In this document: positions 9,288 through 18,998 of the stretch, one piece after another | Layout: the number at the start of each line of letters is the position of its first letter | Position numbering within the stretch: the stretch's first letter is position 1 | Source of the DNA: JAJCYL01 sp963664285 | GTDB lineage: Bacteria > Bacteroidota > Bacteroidia > Cytophagales > Cyclobacteriaceae | Assembly (NCBI GenBank): GCA_963664285.2 | Contig: CAXXNX010000010.1 | Coordinates: 186,001-250,000 of the forward strand | Length of the DNA: 64,000 bases | Direction of reading: 5' to 3' | Program-made: the position numbers and the translations under genes | Notes under the pieces: generated by a model | The model's database searches: none | The model's input: the letters and a program-made list of their open reading frames with translations, nothing else | Told to the model about the DNA's origin: nothing

Positions 9288-10552
9288 GACTAAATAGACA
9301 AGAGGGAGAAATTGATTGGACCACAGTATTGGTGTATTTAACACTGGTGTTTCTGGGGTGGTTCAATATATATGCCGCTGTATTCGACGAGACTGTACAG
9401 CACGGTTTATTTGATTTAGAGACAGATTCCGGAAAACAATTGATCTTTATTGGAGCTGCCATATTGATTATCGTGGGCGTCCTCGCTCTAGATTTCAAAT
9501 TCTACGATTCTTTTGCTTACCTGATTTACTTCTTTTTCATTGGCTTACTTATAATAGTCCTCTTTTTTGGTAAGGAAGTAGCGGGATCCAAGTCCTGGTT
9601 CCAGATTGGTGGATTCGGATTTCAACCTTCGGAGTTTACAAAATTTGCAACTGTATTGGCTTTAGCAAAATATCTGGGGGAAGGACATAAACGTTTGGAC
9701 AAGTTTAAAGGTCAGTTGTTTGCCTTTGGAGTTGTTTTAACTCCTCTTTTTCTCACAATGGTGCAAGGTGATACCGGCACTGCAATGGTTTATGGAGCCC
9801 TGATAATAGTTCTTTACAGAGAAGGAATATCCTCCTTATATATAATTGTAGGACTGCTATCAATTGCGATATTAGTTTTGACTCTGTTGGTCAGTCAAAC
9901 ACTACTAATGATTGTCATTGTTGTCATAACGTTACTAATTATCGCAGTAAGCCCGAGGAACATCAAGAGAACAGCAGTGGTTATTGTCTCTGCAGTTATT
10001 ATAACCGGTGCGGTTAAAAGTGTCGACTTTTTGTTAACCGAAGTACTTAAACCACACCAGCAAAACAGGGTGATGGCAATGGTCAATCCAAACATTGACC
10101 CACGGGGTATCGGTTGGAATGTCACACAGTCGAAGATTGCTATTGGATCCGGGGGAGTTTGGGGAAAGGGTTACTTACAAGGAACACAGACTAAATTTGA
10201 CTTTGTCCCCTCACAAAGTACGGATTTTATTTTTTGTACGGTTGGAGAAGAACACGGCTGGATTGGCTCTCTTGTTCTGCTTGCCTTGTTTTCTTTTTTA
10301 CTACTTAGGGTCATTGCTATTGCGGAAAGGCAAAAATCAACATTTGCGAGGGCCTACGGTTATGGGGTAGCAAGTATCATCTTTTTCCACTTCTTGATAA
10401 ATATTGGTATGACCATTGGGCTTTTCCCAGTGATCGGGATACCTCTTCCTTTTTTTAGTTATGGCGGCTCCTCACTCTGGTCTTTCACTATTCTACTTTT
10501 TGTCCTTTTAAAGTTGGATTCACACAGGATGCAGATACTTCAGAGGTCTTAG
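9284..10552 (+). CDS. mrdB: RodA peptidoglycan glycosyltransferase (SEDS family)
   Basis: A 422-aa SEDS protein with about ten membrane segments. It polymerises glycan strands from lipid II alongside PBP2. SEDS landmarks are IGGFGFQPSEFTKF, QGDTGTAMVYG, the periplasmic loop around GSGGVWGKGYLQGTQTKFDF, VPSQSTDFIF and PFFSYGGSSL. Translation starts at TTG 9284, overlapping the mrdA stop in TTGA. It is the last gene of the operon and faces the gene at 12079-13149 across an IS630 insertion. Confidence 0.96.
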   Translation: MRLNRQEGEIDWTTVLVYLTLVFLGWFNIYAAVFDETVQHGLFDLETDSGKQLIFIGAAILIIVGVLALDFKFYDSFAYLIYFFFIGLLIIVLFFGKEVAGSKSWFQIGGFGFQPSEFTKFATVLALAKYLGEGHKRLDKFKGQLFAFGVVLTPLFLTMVQGDTGTAMVYGALIIVLYREGISSLYIIVGLLSIAILVLTLLVSQTLLMIVIVVITLLIIAVSPRNIKRTAVVIVSAVIITGAVKSVDFLLTEVLKPHQQNRVMAMVNPNIDPRGIGWNVTQSKIAIGSGGVWGKGYLQGTQTKFDFVPSQSTDFIFCTVGEEHGWIGSLVLLALFSFLLLRVIAIAERQKSTFARAYGYGVASIIFFHFLINIGMTIGLFPVIGIPLPFFSYGGSSLWSFTILLFVLLKLDSHRMQILQRS

Positions 10553-10599
10553 TGTCAAACGATGTAAGATGATTAAGTCATAGTTTTGAGAGTCAGCTT

Positions 10600-10770
10600 T
10601 TCATAAAAGCCAAAAAATAATTCCAAAAGCCAAACAAATCTCAATGCTCCAATGTCCAAATTCTAAAACTTAGTCATACTTTGCTGTTTTACTTATTGGA
10701 ATTTGGATATTGGAAATTGTTTTGGCTTTTGATGCTTGTAATTTGTGATTTGGGAAAGAGGTTTTGTTGG
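10600..10770. repeat. Long imperfect intergenic palindrome
   Basis: The gap after mrdB holds two A- and T-rich arms that are imperfect reverse complements. The left arm (about 10618-10667) repeats CCAAAAGCCAAA and CCAATGTCCAAATTC. The right arm (about 10699-10745) repeats GAATTTGGATATTGG and GTTTTGGCTTTTGATGC. About 30 bases separate them. No reading frame is convincing. It could be a bidirectional terminator or a mobile palindromic element between two convergent genes. Confidence 0.5.
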
Positions 10771-10822
10771 TCTGCAGAGGCAAGATCGAACCTAACCGTA
10801 AAAGTCAGTGATTGATTAACTA

Positions 10823-12064
10823 GTATATAGTTTCCTATATAGTATATCAATAATAAAAGTTCTATCTTAGCGGTTGGACCAAAAATAGTGAACCCTATGC
10901 CATTTGAGAGTAAAAGAGCAAAAATATCATTTACGACAAAGGAACAGCAAACATTGGAGGTTATAAGTAAATCACGGGTTGAGGCCAAATCACGGGTTGA
11001 AAGGGCGAAAATGTTTCTTGGTTATTGGAAAGGGCAAAGCATCAATTCGATAGCAAAACAACTTGGCACGAATCGGCCAAAGGTTGAAAGGACTGTTGAT
11101 AGGGCAATAGGATACGGTATACTGACCTCTCTGAACGACCTTCCCAGAAAAGGGGCAACCCCAAAGATCACCAATGAGGCCAGGGCATGGTTTTTATCAA
11201 TAGCTTGCACAAAACCAAAAGACTTGGGCATGGCCTCAGAATTTTGGACCTATAATGCATTGGCCAAGTATGTAAGGGGCAATTGCAAACAGGCGGGCCA
11301 TCTTTCATTAGGCGAAATACAGAAAGGGACCGTTTCAAAGATACTGTCGAAAAGTGATGTAAAGCCCCACAAACTATCTTATTACCTAGAAAAGAAAGAC
11401 CCTGACTTTGACCGAAAGATGTCCCAGGTATTGCATGTTTATAAAGAAGTGGCACTTTACAAAGCTAACAAACCGGAAGGATCAATGATTGCCATCTTGT
11501 CCTACGATGAAAAACCTGGAATGCAGGCGATAGAAAATACCGCCACTGACCTAAGCCTCATAGCAGGCAAGCACCCAAATTGGGGCAGGGACCATGAATA
11601 TAAAAGACACGGTACAGTTTCGTTGTTGGCATCAATCGACTTGATTACCGGCAAGATATATGCACGGGTCGAGGATAGACATAGAAGTAGGGAATTTGTG
11701 GAATATTTGAAAGGGCTTGATGAACTCTACCCAGTCAGCTTTAAGATCAAGATAATCTTAGATAATCATTCGGCCCATATTTCAAAAGAGACAAAAGCAT
11801 TCCTGAAAACAGTGCCTAATAGGTTTGAATTTGTATTTACACCTGTACATGCTTCCTGGCTAAATCTTATTGAAGTCTTCTTTAGCAAAATGACCAGGAG
11901 CTTTTTAAGGGGGATCCGTGTAAAATCAAAGAAAGAGCTCAAAGACCGGATATTGAAATACATTAATGAAATCAATGAAATGCCAACAATCTTTAAATGG
12001 AAGTGGAAAATGGAAGATTTAACTATCGCGTAATCATTGATATGTTAATTAAGAAACTTAATAC
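10823..12064 (+). mobile_element. IS630-family element
   Basis: The element is 1242 bp with imperfect terminal inverted repeats (left GTATATAGTTTCC, right inverted GTATTAAGTTTCTTA, continuing to a shared CATATCAAT or TATATCAAT). It is flanked by TA at 10821-10822 and 12065-12066, the target duplication of IS630/Tc1-mariner elements. It lies in the gap between two convergent genes and appears to disrupt nothing. Confidence 0.88.
10897..12033 (+). CDS. IS630-family transposase
   Basis: Intact protein of 378 aa from ATG 10897, or 381 aa from an in-frame GTG at 10888. The N-terminal half has helix-turn-helix regions (GQSINSIAKQLGTNRPKVER). The C-terminal DDE_3 core is visible as LSYDEKPGMQ, IILDNHSAHISKET and SWLNLIEVFFSKM, supplying the DDE catalytic residues. 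A single-frame transposase of typical IS630 length. Confidence 0.92.
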   Translation: MPFESKRAKISFTTKEQQTLEVISKSRVEAKSRVERAKMFLGYWKGQSINSIAKQLGTNRPKVERTVDRAIGYGILTSLNDLPRKGATPKITNEARAWFLSIACTKPKDLGMASEFWTYNALAKYVRGNCKQAGHLSLGEIQKGTVSKILSKSDVKPHKLSYYLEKKDPDFDRKMSQVLHVYKEVALYKANKPEGSMIAILSYDEKPGMQAIENTATDLSLIAGKHPNWGRDHEYKRHGTVSLLASIDLITGKIYARVEDRHRSREFVEYLKGLDELYPVSFKIKIILDNHSAHISKETKAFLKTVPNRFEFVFTPVHASWLNLIEVFFSKMTRSFLRGIRVKSKKELKDRILKYINEINEMPTIFKWKWKMEDLTIA

Positions 12065-12078
12065 TAGGATTGATCTAC

Positions 12079-13149
12079 TTACTTAAATTTCTTAATAATG
12101 ACCTTTAGGAGATCTTTTATCTCCGATGATTGCATGTTCCAATGATAAATTCGGGCATAATTTTGCACCAATAAACCCACTGCATCTTCGAAGGTTACAC
12201 AATCCTCAACTTCAACGATAGCATTGTCAAAAGCTTCAGATTCACCTTCAAAGAGTTCTTTGATAAACATATACCTCTGATTGACAGCTATGCTTTTATG
12301 GATGCTCACTATTTTTTTGGTGGCATGAGCGGTAGCTATATTTACTGTTTCAGGCGCTAATTTCTCATTCACGGTTTTTTGCTCTTTCGCGAATCGATCA
12401 TTTAACTGCTGGCGGGATTTTTCTATAGCAAGCTCGTCCATTTCTTCGAAGTCCTGAAAAAGACGGTTCTGGATTTCATCTATTTCAGCCTCTTCGGTAG
12501 CTGTTAGGGATATGTCCTCAATGAAAAAATCATCTGCCTTTAGCGTATGAATTTTTGAAAGTTCATTTAAATAGGAATCAATATCTTCAGGACCTTCAGC
12601 GGTGCTCTTGAAGATACTATCTAGTTTTTCGAAAACATCTTGCTTATCTAAAACCTTGTCTTCCTGTTCTTCCTCTAGAGCCTCGAGCAAGAGCATATAT
12701 AAGTGTTTATTGATGCGGATGTATTTCGCCTGTGATCGCAAATACTTCATTGTCAGCAAGGGGCTATCTTCAATATTCTTATGATAATAATCGTAAGGAG
12801 ATAAAATAAGAAAAAGGGTTTCCGAAATGGAATCAGTTAACAGAGGCTTAAAATCATTTTCTTTAATGAGAATATTCTTTGAAAGAACATTCATGAGGGC
12901 CTGCACAGATTTTTTGACTTCTTCATTTTTATAGTTGAAATACGGACTTTCTAATCTGGATAATTCAGCCTGCCATTTGGCAAATAAATTTTTCAAAACA
13001 AAGTAGTTGATCTGCTTTATCGAAATCAGATTTAAGACTTCATTACCAGATATTGTTTTCTTTATCTTAAAGAAATTGTCACTTATTTGTTTACTGGCAA
13101 TCTCGCCGTAAGCATTGATAGCTTCAATATTTAGTTTGCTTTCACTCAT
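12079..13149 (-). CDS. Unrecognised 356-aa acidic helical protein
   Basis: I do not recognise a family. The predicted protein starts MSESKLNIEAINAYGEIASK, has no signal peptide or membrane segment, and is rich in Glu, Asp, Leu and Lys with long likely helices (for example EALEEEQEDKVLDKQD and RFAKEQKTVNEKLAPE), so it is probably cytoplasmic and largely alpha-helical. Codon use resembles its neighbours, and a good -7 element lies 29 bases upstream. It is convergent with mrdB and divergent from porZ-recO. A function is not inferable; a structural or adaptor role is only a guess. Confidence 0.75.
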   Translation of the reverse strand: MSESKLNIEAINAYGEIASKQISDNFFKIKKTISGNEVLNLISIKQINYFVLKNLFAKWQAELSRLESPYFNYKNEEVKKSVQALMNVLSKNILIKENDFKPLLTDSISETLFLILSPYDYYHKNIEDSPLLTMKYLRSQAKYIRINKHLYMLLLEALEEEQEDKVLDKQDVFEKLDSIFKSTAEGPEDIDSYLNELSKIHTLKADDFFIEDISLTATEEAEIDEIQNRLFQDFEEMDELAIEKSRQQLNDRFAKEQKTVNEKLAPETVNIATAHATKKIVSIHKSIAVNQRYMFIKELFEGESEAFDNAIVEVEDCVTFEDAVGLLVQNYARIYHWNMQSSEIKDLLKVIIKKFK

Positions 13150-13177
13150 TTACGTATCTTCAGAATAAAATCTATTA

Positions 13178-13185
13178 CAAAGGTA
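13178..13185 (-). promoter_or_regulatory. Candidate -7 element for the 12079-13149 gene
   Basis: The minus strand reads TACCTTTG, a full match to TAnnTTTG, 29 bases before the ATG. I see no TTG at the ideal -33 spacing. Confidence 0.45.
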
Positions 13186-13268
13186 TAAAAATTGGCTTAG
13201 TGAGATGAGGAACTATAGATTACTTACGCAAGAATGTATCTAAACTTTTGTATTTGGAGTGTTTTGGC

Positions 13269-13295
13269 CCTAAAAAGCCATTAGGACTTTTTAGG
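13269..13295. repeat. Palindromic repeat, copy A (REP-like)
   Basis: CCTAAAAAG and CTTTTTAGG form a 9-bp perfect stem around a 9-base loop. Its reverse complement matches the hairpin at 18916-18942 (shared core AAAAAGTCCTAATG). The remainder of 13150-13541 holds a second small hairpin (CTTGCC with GGCAAG, about 13311-13330) and no convincing gene; a 60-codon frame at 13306-13488 was rejected. Confidence 0.55.
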
Positions 13296-13868
13296 AGAAC
13301 CTGCCTTGCCGGTTCAGGCAAGCAAGATAAAAGACACCCGCCTGCCATTGTTGTGCGGTGGGCTGGAAAAGATTGATAGACTGAGCCCTTTACTAGCTGT
13401 AAGATTTGTTACATTATCTAATGGTAGAAAAACTAGTAACTGGTTGATAAGCAAGTCTATTAACTTGGGCAAAACAGAAGAATTATAAAACAAAAAATAT
13501 GAGGCAAGGTGCCGACGTTGTTTTATGGAAGGAATGAAGAAGTGAGATATTTTCTATTGATCACTGTTTTACTTAGTTCCACAGCAATTGCCCAGGAACT
13601 TATCCCAATTGGCGAATGGAGAAGTCATTTCAATTACAAACAGGCACGATTAGTTACCAGGGCTGAAAACCGAATTTACTGTTCAACAGATAATGCGCTG
13701 TTTTTCTATGACCAGGAGGATAATAGTCTTAACCGGCTTACTCGTACCGATGGACTGAGTGATGTAAGTATCTCAGCGCTGGAATTCTCACCCCAGGCAG
13801 GATGGCTGATTATAGGATATGAGAGTGGAAATATAGATCTCTATTCAGATCTTGAAATTATCAACTTA

Positions 13869-14978
13869 TGTAAGTTCAAGTAATAAGTGCAATTTTCCTT
13901 TGTAGCACTTGCTTTGCGTTTAGGTAATTAAATTTTCTAACAGGGCGTTCATTGATTTTGTTTTCAACAACTTTGATTTGCTCCTCTGTAACAAATCTAA
14001 TATCTGTTTTCTTAGGATAAAACCTTCTGATTACCCCAATCCTATTTTCAACTGTCCCTTTATCCTGACTAGTATAGGGACGAGTGAAATAGGCATCCAC
14101 ATCAAGGGATTGAGCAATCAACTCATGTTTAGAAAATGCCATATCATTATCAAAAGTGAGTGTTTCCAGTTTGTGTTTATCCTGAGAGAGTTCCTCCACA
14201 ATAGCTTCGGCCATTTGATCGGCATTTTTACTGTGCATCTTTCTGATTCTGGTAAAAAGACTTGCTCGGTCTGTCATCACCAACAAAGAGCCTTTGTGGT
14301 TTTTACCCATCATTAAATCGACTTCTATATCTCCCAATCGTTCCCTTTTGTTAATGATCTGGGGTCGCTGTTCAATTGATACCCTATTCGGGATAATACC
14401 TCTACGATCTTTTCTGTTTCCTCGTTTGCGCCTTCGTTTGCCATGTTTTAGATATGTGTATAGTTGTTTGTATTCTTGGTTCTCCTGGCGGTTGGTGTGC
14501 TTACATTCCCATATCCATTGGTAAATCCATTCATGGCTAAGTGGACATTCTCTCGTTTTCTTTCCCTGATGGCTGATCAATTCAGGACTCCATCTATCTT
14601 CTTGGAGCCGGTTAACTATCCAGTCTTTCATGGGTTTGGTGAAAATCACTCTTTTTGGCTTTTCTTGATGACGAAGATTGGTCCTCCTTTGTGCATTTGC
14701 TGTTCGATAGACACCAGCTCCCCTACCTCTTGAACCCACATTTCGCTTAAGCTCACGTGAGATCGTAGACGGGTGAAAATGAACGATACAGGCAATCTCC
14801 TTTTGAGTAGCTCCTGTTTTCAATAATGCTTCAATTTGATACCTTTGATCAATACTGAGATGTGTGTAGTTTTTTGACATTTTGCAATCCAAAGATTGCA
14901 CTGCTCAGGCTTTTGAAGGATGAAAAAGCCCTTAAAAGCTTTTTCATCCTTCAATTGCACTTATTAGTTGATCTCAGC
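13869..14978 (-). mobile_element. IS30-family element, copy 2
   Basis: 1110 bp, inserted in porZ in the antisense direction and flanked by TTA (13866-13868 and 14979-14981). It appears identical to copy 1 at the variant sites compared (G, Arg). Confidence 0.93.
13876..14880 (-). CDS. IS30-family transposase (copy 2)
   Basis: Intact 334-aa transposase with the same protein sequence as copy 1 (helix-turn-helix plus EVDLMMG, DNDMAF and ENRIGVIRRF catalytic segments). It is a plausible source of active enzyme for this family. Confidence 0.93.
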   Translation of the reverse strand: MSKNYTHLSIDQRYQIEALLKTGATQKEIACIVHFHPSTISRELKRNVGSRGRGAGVYRTANAQRRTNLRHQEKPKRVIFTKPMKDWIVNRLQEDRWSPELISHQGKKTRECPLSHEWIYQWIWECKHTNRQENQEYKQLYTYLKHGKRRRKRGNRKDRRGIIPNRVSIEQRPQIINKRERLGDIEVDLMMGKNHKGSLLVMTDRASLFTRIRKMHSKNADQMAEAIVEELSQDKHKLETLTFDNDMAFSKHELIAQSLDVDAYFTRPYTSQDKGTVENRIGVIRRFYPKKTDIRFVTEEQIKVVENKINERPVRKFNYLNAKQVLQRKIALIT

Positions 14979-15426
14979 TTAACCCAAATCATCAATGCCC
15001 AACTTACCGGTTCCAGACGAATAAATCACATCTCTATATTTAATGAACTGGCCTATTTATCAACTGATTTTGGAGTGGTAGTTCTGGATTTATCCAGTGT
15101 AGAAATTAAAGAATCTTATCTTAATCTTGGTCCTGCAGGAGAGCGATCAGCGGTTAAGGAGAGTGTTATCAATGGTGATTCCATTTACCTGGCTACCGAT
15201 TTTGGAATTATTTCCGGGAGTATTACAGAAGGTGACAATCTGCTGGATTTTCAAAGCTGGAAGAGGATTACCTCTCCTTTACCAATTTCAAATGAACCTA
15301 CAAACTTTGTGAATATTGTTGGTCAATCATTGATTGCAGGAATTAGAAATGCAGGAGTTTACTTACGAACAACCAATCAGTGGGCATTAATACCGATTAA
15401 TTTCTCTGGTACGATTAAAAGCATAA

Positions 15427-16534
15427 GCTGAGATCAACTAATAAGTGCAATTGAAGGTGAAAAAGCTTTTAAGGGCTTTTTCATCCTTCAAAAGCCTGAG
15501 CAGTGCAATCTTTGGATTGCAAAATGTCAAAAAACTACACACATCTCAGTATTGATCAAAGGTATCAAATTGAAGCATTATTAAAAACAGGAGCTACTCA
15601 AAAGGAGATTGCCTGTATCGTTCATTTTCACCCATCTACGATCTCACGTGAGCTTAAGCGAAATGTGGGTTCAAGAGGTAGGGAGCTGGTGTCTATCGAA
15701 CAGCAAATGCACAAAGGAGGACCAATCTTCGTCATCAAGAAAAGCCAAAAAGAGTGATTTTCACCAAACCCATGAAAGACTGGATAGTTAACCGGCTCCA
15801 AGAAGATAGATGGAGTCCTGAATTGATCAGCCATCAGGGAAAGAAAACGAGAGAATGTCCACTTAGCCATGAATGGATTTACCAATGGATATGGGAATGT
15901 AAGCACACCAACCACCAGGAGAACCAAGAATACAAACAACTATACACATATCTAAAACATGGCAAACGAAGGCGCAAACGAGGAAACAGAAAAGATCGTA
16001 GAGGTATTATCCCGAATAGGGTATCAATTGAACAGCGACCCCAGATCATTAACAAAAGGGAACGATTGGGAGATATAGAAGTCGATTTAATGATGGGTAA
16101 AAACCACAAAGGCTCTTTGTTGGTGATGACAGACCGAGCAAGTCTTTTTACCAGAATCAGAAAGATGCACAGTAAAAATGCCGATCAAATGGCCGAAGCT
16201 ATTGTGGAGGAACTCTCTCAGGATAAACACAAACTGGAAACACTCACTTTTGATAATGATATGGCATTTTCTAAACATGAGTTGATTGCTCAATCCCTTG
16301 ATGTGGATGCCTATTTCACTCGTCCCTATACTAGTCAGGATAAAGGGACAGTTGAAAATAGGATTGGGGTAATCAGAAGGTTTTATCCTAAGAAAACAGA
16401 TATTAGATTTGTTACAGAGGAGCAAATCAAAGTTGTTGAAAACAAAATCAATGAACGCCCTGTTAGAAAATTTAATTACCTAAACGCAAAGCAAGTGCTA
16501 CAAAGGAAAATTGCACTTATTACTTGAACTTACA
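15427..16534 (+). mobile_element. IS30-family element, copy 3 (degenerate)
   Basis: 1108 bp, two bases shorter than its sisters, inserted 448 bp downstream of copy 2 in the opposite orientation and flanked by TAA (15424-15426, 16535-16537). One missing base lies in the upstream hairpin (GAAGGTGAAAAAGC instead of GAAGGATGAAAAAGC), the other in the transposase gene. Because each copy has its own target duplication, the pair arose by two independent insertions. Confidence 0.92.
15524..16527 (+). pseudogene. IS30-family transposase with 1-bp frameshift (copy 3)
   Basis: The first part (15524-15757) reads to the helix-turn-helix and then shifts. A run of four G (AGGTAGGGGAGC) in the other copies is three G here, near 15680. 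The second part (15754-16527) holds the whole catalytic core in another frame. Outside this the sequence is nearly identical to the intact copies, so the mutation is recent and this copy can move only with enzyme supplied by others. Confidence 0.92.
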
Positions 16535-18059
16535 TAAGCACAAATGACAAAAGAATATTTATCTCCCTTGAAGATCGGATAGTCTCTTATGATCTGATTT
16601 CTGGCCAGACAACAGAAATTGGGTACACAACCAGTCCCAAGCCAAACGATGTATTTGTTGATGATAATGGAACTTTGTGGATTGCGGATGATAATTCCGG
16701 TTTATATGGAGGAAATGAACTGGGTTTCCAGAATTTTGTGATTAGTGGACCAGCCTCAAATAATATTAGTAAGATGTATTTTTTTGAGGATCAAATTTTG
16801 GCTCTTCACGGAAGTTTCAATGATAATTTGATTATTCCTGATTATTTCGAAGGTTTTTCATTATTTGAAAACGCGGGATGGGAAGTCATTTCAACCGACG
16901 TGCTCCCTTTTGGAAATTACATGGACATTATCGGTGGTTCCAATGCGGGCATAAAAGCGGTATCATTTGGAGATGGCCTGTTGGACTTTGATGATTTGGA
17001 GGTCACTAACTCCGGCACGGCAGGAAGCCCATTGGTAGCGGCAAGCAGTGAAGATCGGTCCACTTTATTAACTGGTGTTGGTTTTGACAGCCGGTGTAAT
17101 CTTTGGGTGTCAAATTATGACAGCCCACAGCCATTACACCGGAGAGATCCACAGGGAAATTGGACTTCTTTCAGCTTCAGCGCTCAATCAGCCAGATTTC
17201 CAATATCGCTAGCAATAAACGAATTTGATGATGTTTGGATGAGGCTGGATCCCGAGGAGGGAGGTGGCATTATGGTATTCAATGTTGAGGAAGATCAGGA
17301 CAACTTATTAACCACAGCTGAAAATTCTGGCGACTTGCCAAGTCGCAACGTGACGGATGTGGTGTTTGACCGTGAGGGTCAGGCATGGATAGGTACGGAG
17401 CAAGGAATTGCTTTTATTCCGAATCCGTTCAATATCTTCGATGAAAGTGGCTTTGACGCCATAAGACCAATTTTTGAAAACAGATTTTTGCTGGAGGACG
17501 AATTCATCACCTCAATAGCTGTCGATGGAGGTAACCGGAAGTGGATAGGGACAAGGAATGGAATTTGGTTATTTGATGCTTCCGGGGAAAATCTCATATC
17601 CAATTATACGATTGACAATGCTCCGCTACCGGATAATACCATTGTAGACATTGAAGTCAATCCATTTACGGGTGAAATCTTTATTGCCACAACTAAAGGG
17701 TTGGTTTCTATTAGAGGAGCTTCAACGAAGGTATCAAGGAAACACTTGAACGTCAAAATCTTTCCTAATCCGGTAAGGCCAGGGTTTACAGGGGAAATCG
17801 GAATATCCGGATTGGCCGAAGATGCCATTGTTAAAATAACTGATATTGGAGGGAGATTGATCAGGGAGGTGATCGCTGCTGGAGGAACTGCAACATGGGA
17901 TACCCGAGGATTTGGCGGCAAAACCGCCGAGTCGGGAATATATCTGGTGTTTAGCACCTCACCGGATGGTGACGAAACATTTGTTGGTAAAATTGCAGTG
18001 ATAAGATAATAGATAGCCGAAGGAAATAATTAGTTGAATAAGATCTATTACGAACAGGG

Positions 18060-18740
18060 ATGCTCTTCAAGACTCGTGGAATTGTAATAAGTTACCTGAA
18101 ATTCAGAGAGACCTCTATTATTGTTAAGGTGTTCACGGAGAAATTCGGTTTGCAAACCTATATTGTCAATGGCGTCAGAAGTAGCAAAAGCAAGGGGAAA
18201 ATAGCACTCTATCAGCCATTAACGTTATTGGATTTAGTGGTTTACAAGAATGAGCAAAAATCTATACAAAGAATTTCAGAGTGCAGGTGTGAACGCCCAT
18301 TTACCAAAATTCCCTTTGATGTGAAGAAGTCGGCAGTTGTCATGTTCTTGGCCGAATTGTTGTCCAAGACCATCAAAAACGAGGGTCTGGAGGATCGTGA
18401 GAAATTTTATTTCATTAGAGATCAACTTGTCAAATTGGATAATTCCAGCACAGAAATTGAGCATTTCCCTGTTCGGTTTGGCATTAAACTAAGCAAATAC
18501 ATTGGTTTCGAAATAGAATCTGTTTCGCAATTAGTAAATGATTATGGATATGATACCCCCGACCGGGAATTAATACTTGCGGAATATCTTGATGCACATT
18601 TAAAGGAAAAGGAGTTACCATTTACTAACATAGATTTAAGAAGACAAGCATTAACCTGTTTATTGAATTATTACGATAATCACCTCGAAGGCTTTAGGGA
18701 TATGAAATCGATCCAAGTTTTAAAACAACTCTTCTCCTAA
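18060..18740 (+). CDS. recO: DNA repair protein RecO
   Basis: A 226-aa RecO. The N-terminal OB-fold starts MLFKTRGIVISYLKFRETS and continues VKVFTEKFGLQTYIVNGVRS. The helical C-terminal domain is VMFLAELLSKTIKNEG onward. RecO works with RecR to load RecA on SSB-coated single-stranded DNA in gap repair. The zinc cysteines found in some RecO proteins are not obvious, which is common in Bacteroidota. It starts 50 bases after porZ. Confidence 0.92.
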   Translation: MLFKTRGIVISYLKFRETSIIVKVFTEKFGLQTYIVNGVRSSKSKGKIALYQPLTLLDLVVYKNEQKSIQRISECRCERPFTKIPFDVKKSAVVMFLAELLSKTIKNEGLEDREKFYFIRDQLVKLDNSSTEIEHFPVRFGIKLSKYIGFEIESVSQLVNDYGYDTPDRELILAEYLDAHLKEKELPFTNIDLRRQALTCLLNYYDNHLEGFRDMKSIQVLKQLFS

Positions 18741-18765
18741 AGGTTGACATTCGGGAGATTATTAG

Positions 18766-18942
18766 AACCAAGATCAAAGATCAAAGACTTTACAATCATC
18801 GGGTTGCAATTCTATCTGCTTATTGATATTTGTAACAAAAACCTACAATTGATTGGGGCTGTTGAATTAATCTAAATCAAAGTCTATCAATCTTTTATCT
18901 TGGCTCTTTGTTCTGCCAAAAAAGTCCTAATGACTTTTTTGG
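18766..18942. repeat. Intergenic palindromic element with REP-like copy B
   Basis: The gap after recO starts with ACCAAGATCAAAGATCAAAG and ends with TCTTTTATCTTGGCTCTTTG, imperfect inverted repeats. Next to the right arm is a perfect 11-bp stem, CCAAAAAAGTC/GACTTTTTTGG (18916-18942, loop CTAAT), related to the hairpin at 13269-13295. Similar arms occur at 52868-53020. No gene is seen in this stretch. Confidence 0.5.
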
Positions 18943-18998
18943 GTTTAATAACATTAGACGTAATTTTCATTTCCAATTAACTTTTAAATAAAGAAGAA

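Larger units (their letters stand above)
13542..18009 (+). pseudogene. porZ: T9SS surface component PorZ, broken by two IS30 copies
   Basis: PorZ is a surface beta-propeller protein of the type IX secretion attachment complex, in P. gingivalis needed for LPS anchoring of cargo. The start is GTG 13542, after AGGAATGAAGA; it gives a signal peptide (MRYFLLITVLLSSTAIAQ) and the PorZ-like IGEWRSHFNY. Propeller repeats follow (RIYCSTDNALFFYD, LWIADDNSGLY, AWIGTEQGIAF, KWIGTRNGIWLF). The C-terminal sorting-type domain is KIFPNPVRPGF to the end. IS30 copies sit at 13869-14978 and 15427-16534. Deleting both with one TTA and one TAA duplication leaves exactly 748 codons in one frame. The gene precedes recO, a neighbour seen in other Bacteroidota. 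Confidence 0.88.

Noticed and set aside
13306..13488. 60-codon open frame upstream of porZ
   Set aside because: It overlaps hairpin sequence, has no recognisable motif, ribosome site or homology pattern.
15660..15690. Programmed frameshift in the IS30 transposase (copy 3)
   Set aside because: The other four copies are in one continuous frame with one more G, so this is a mutation.
13869..16534. IS30 copies 2 and 3 as ends of a composite transposon carrying cargo
   Set aside because: The 448 bp between them is an in-frame piece of porZ, and each copy has its own 3-bp duplication, so they inserted separately.
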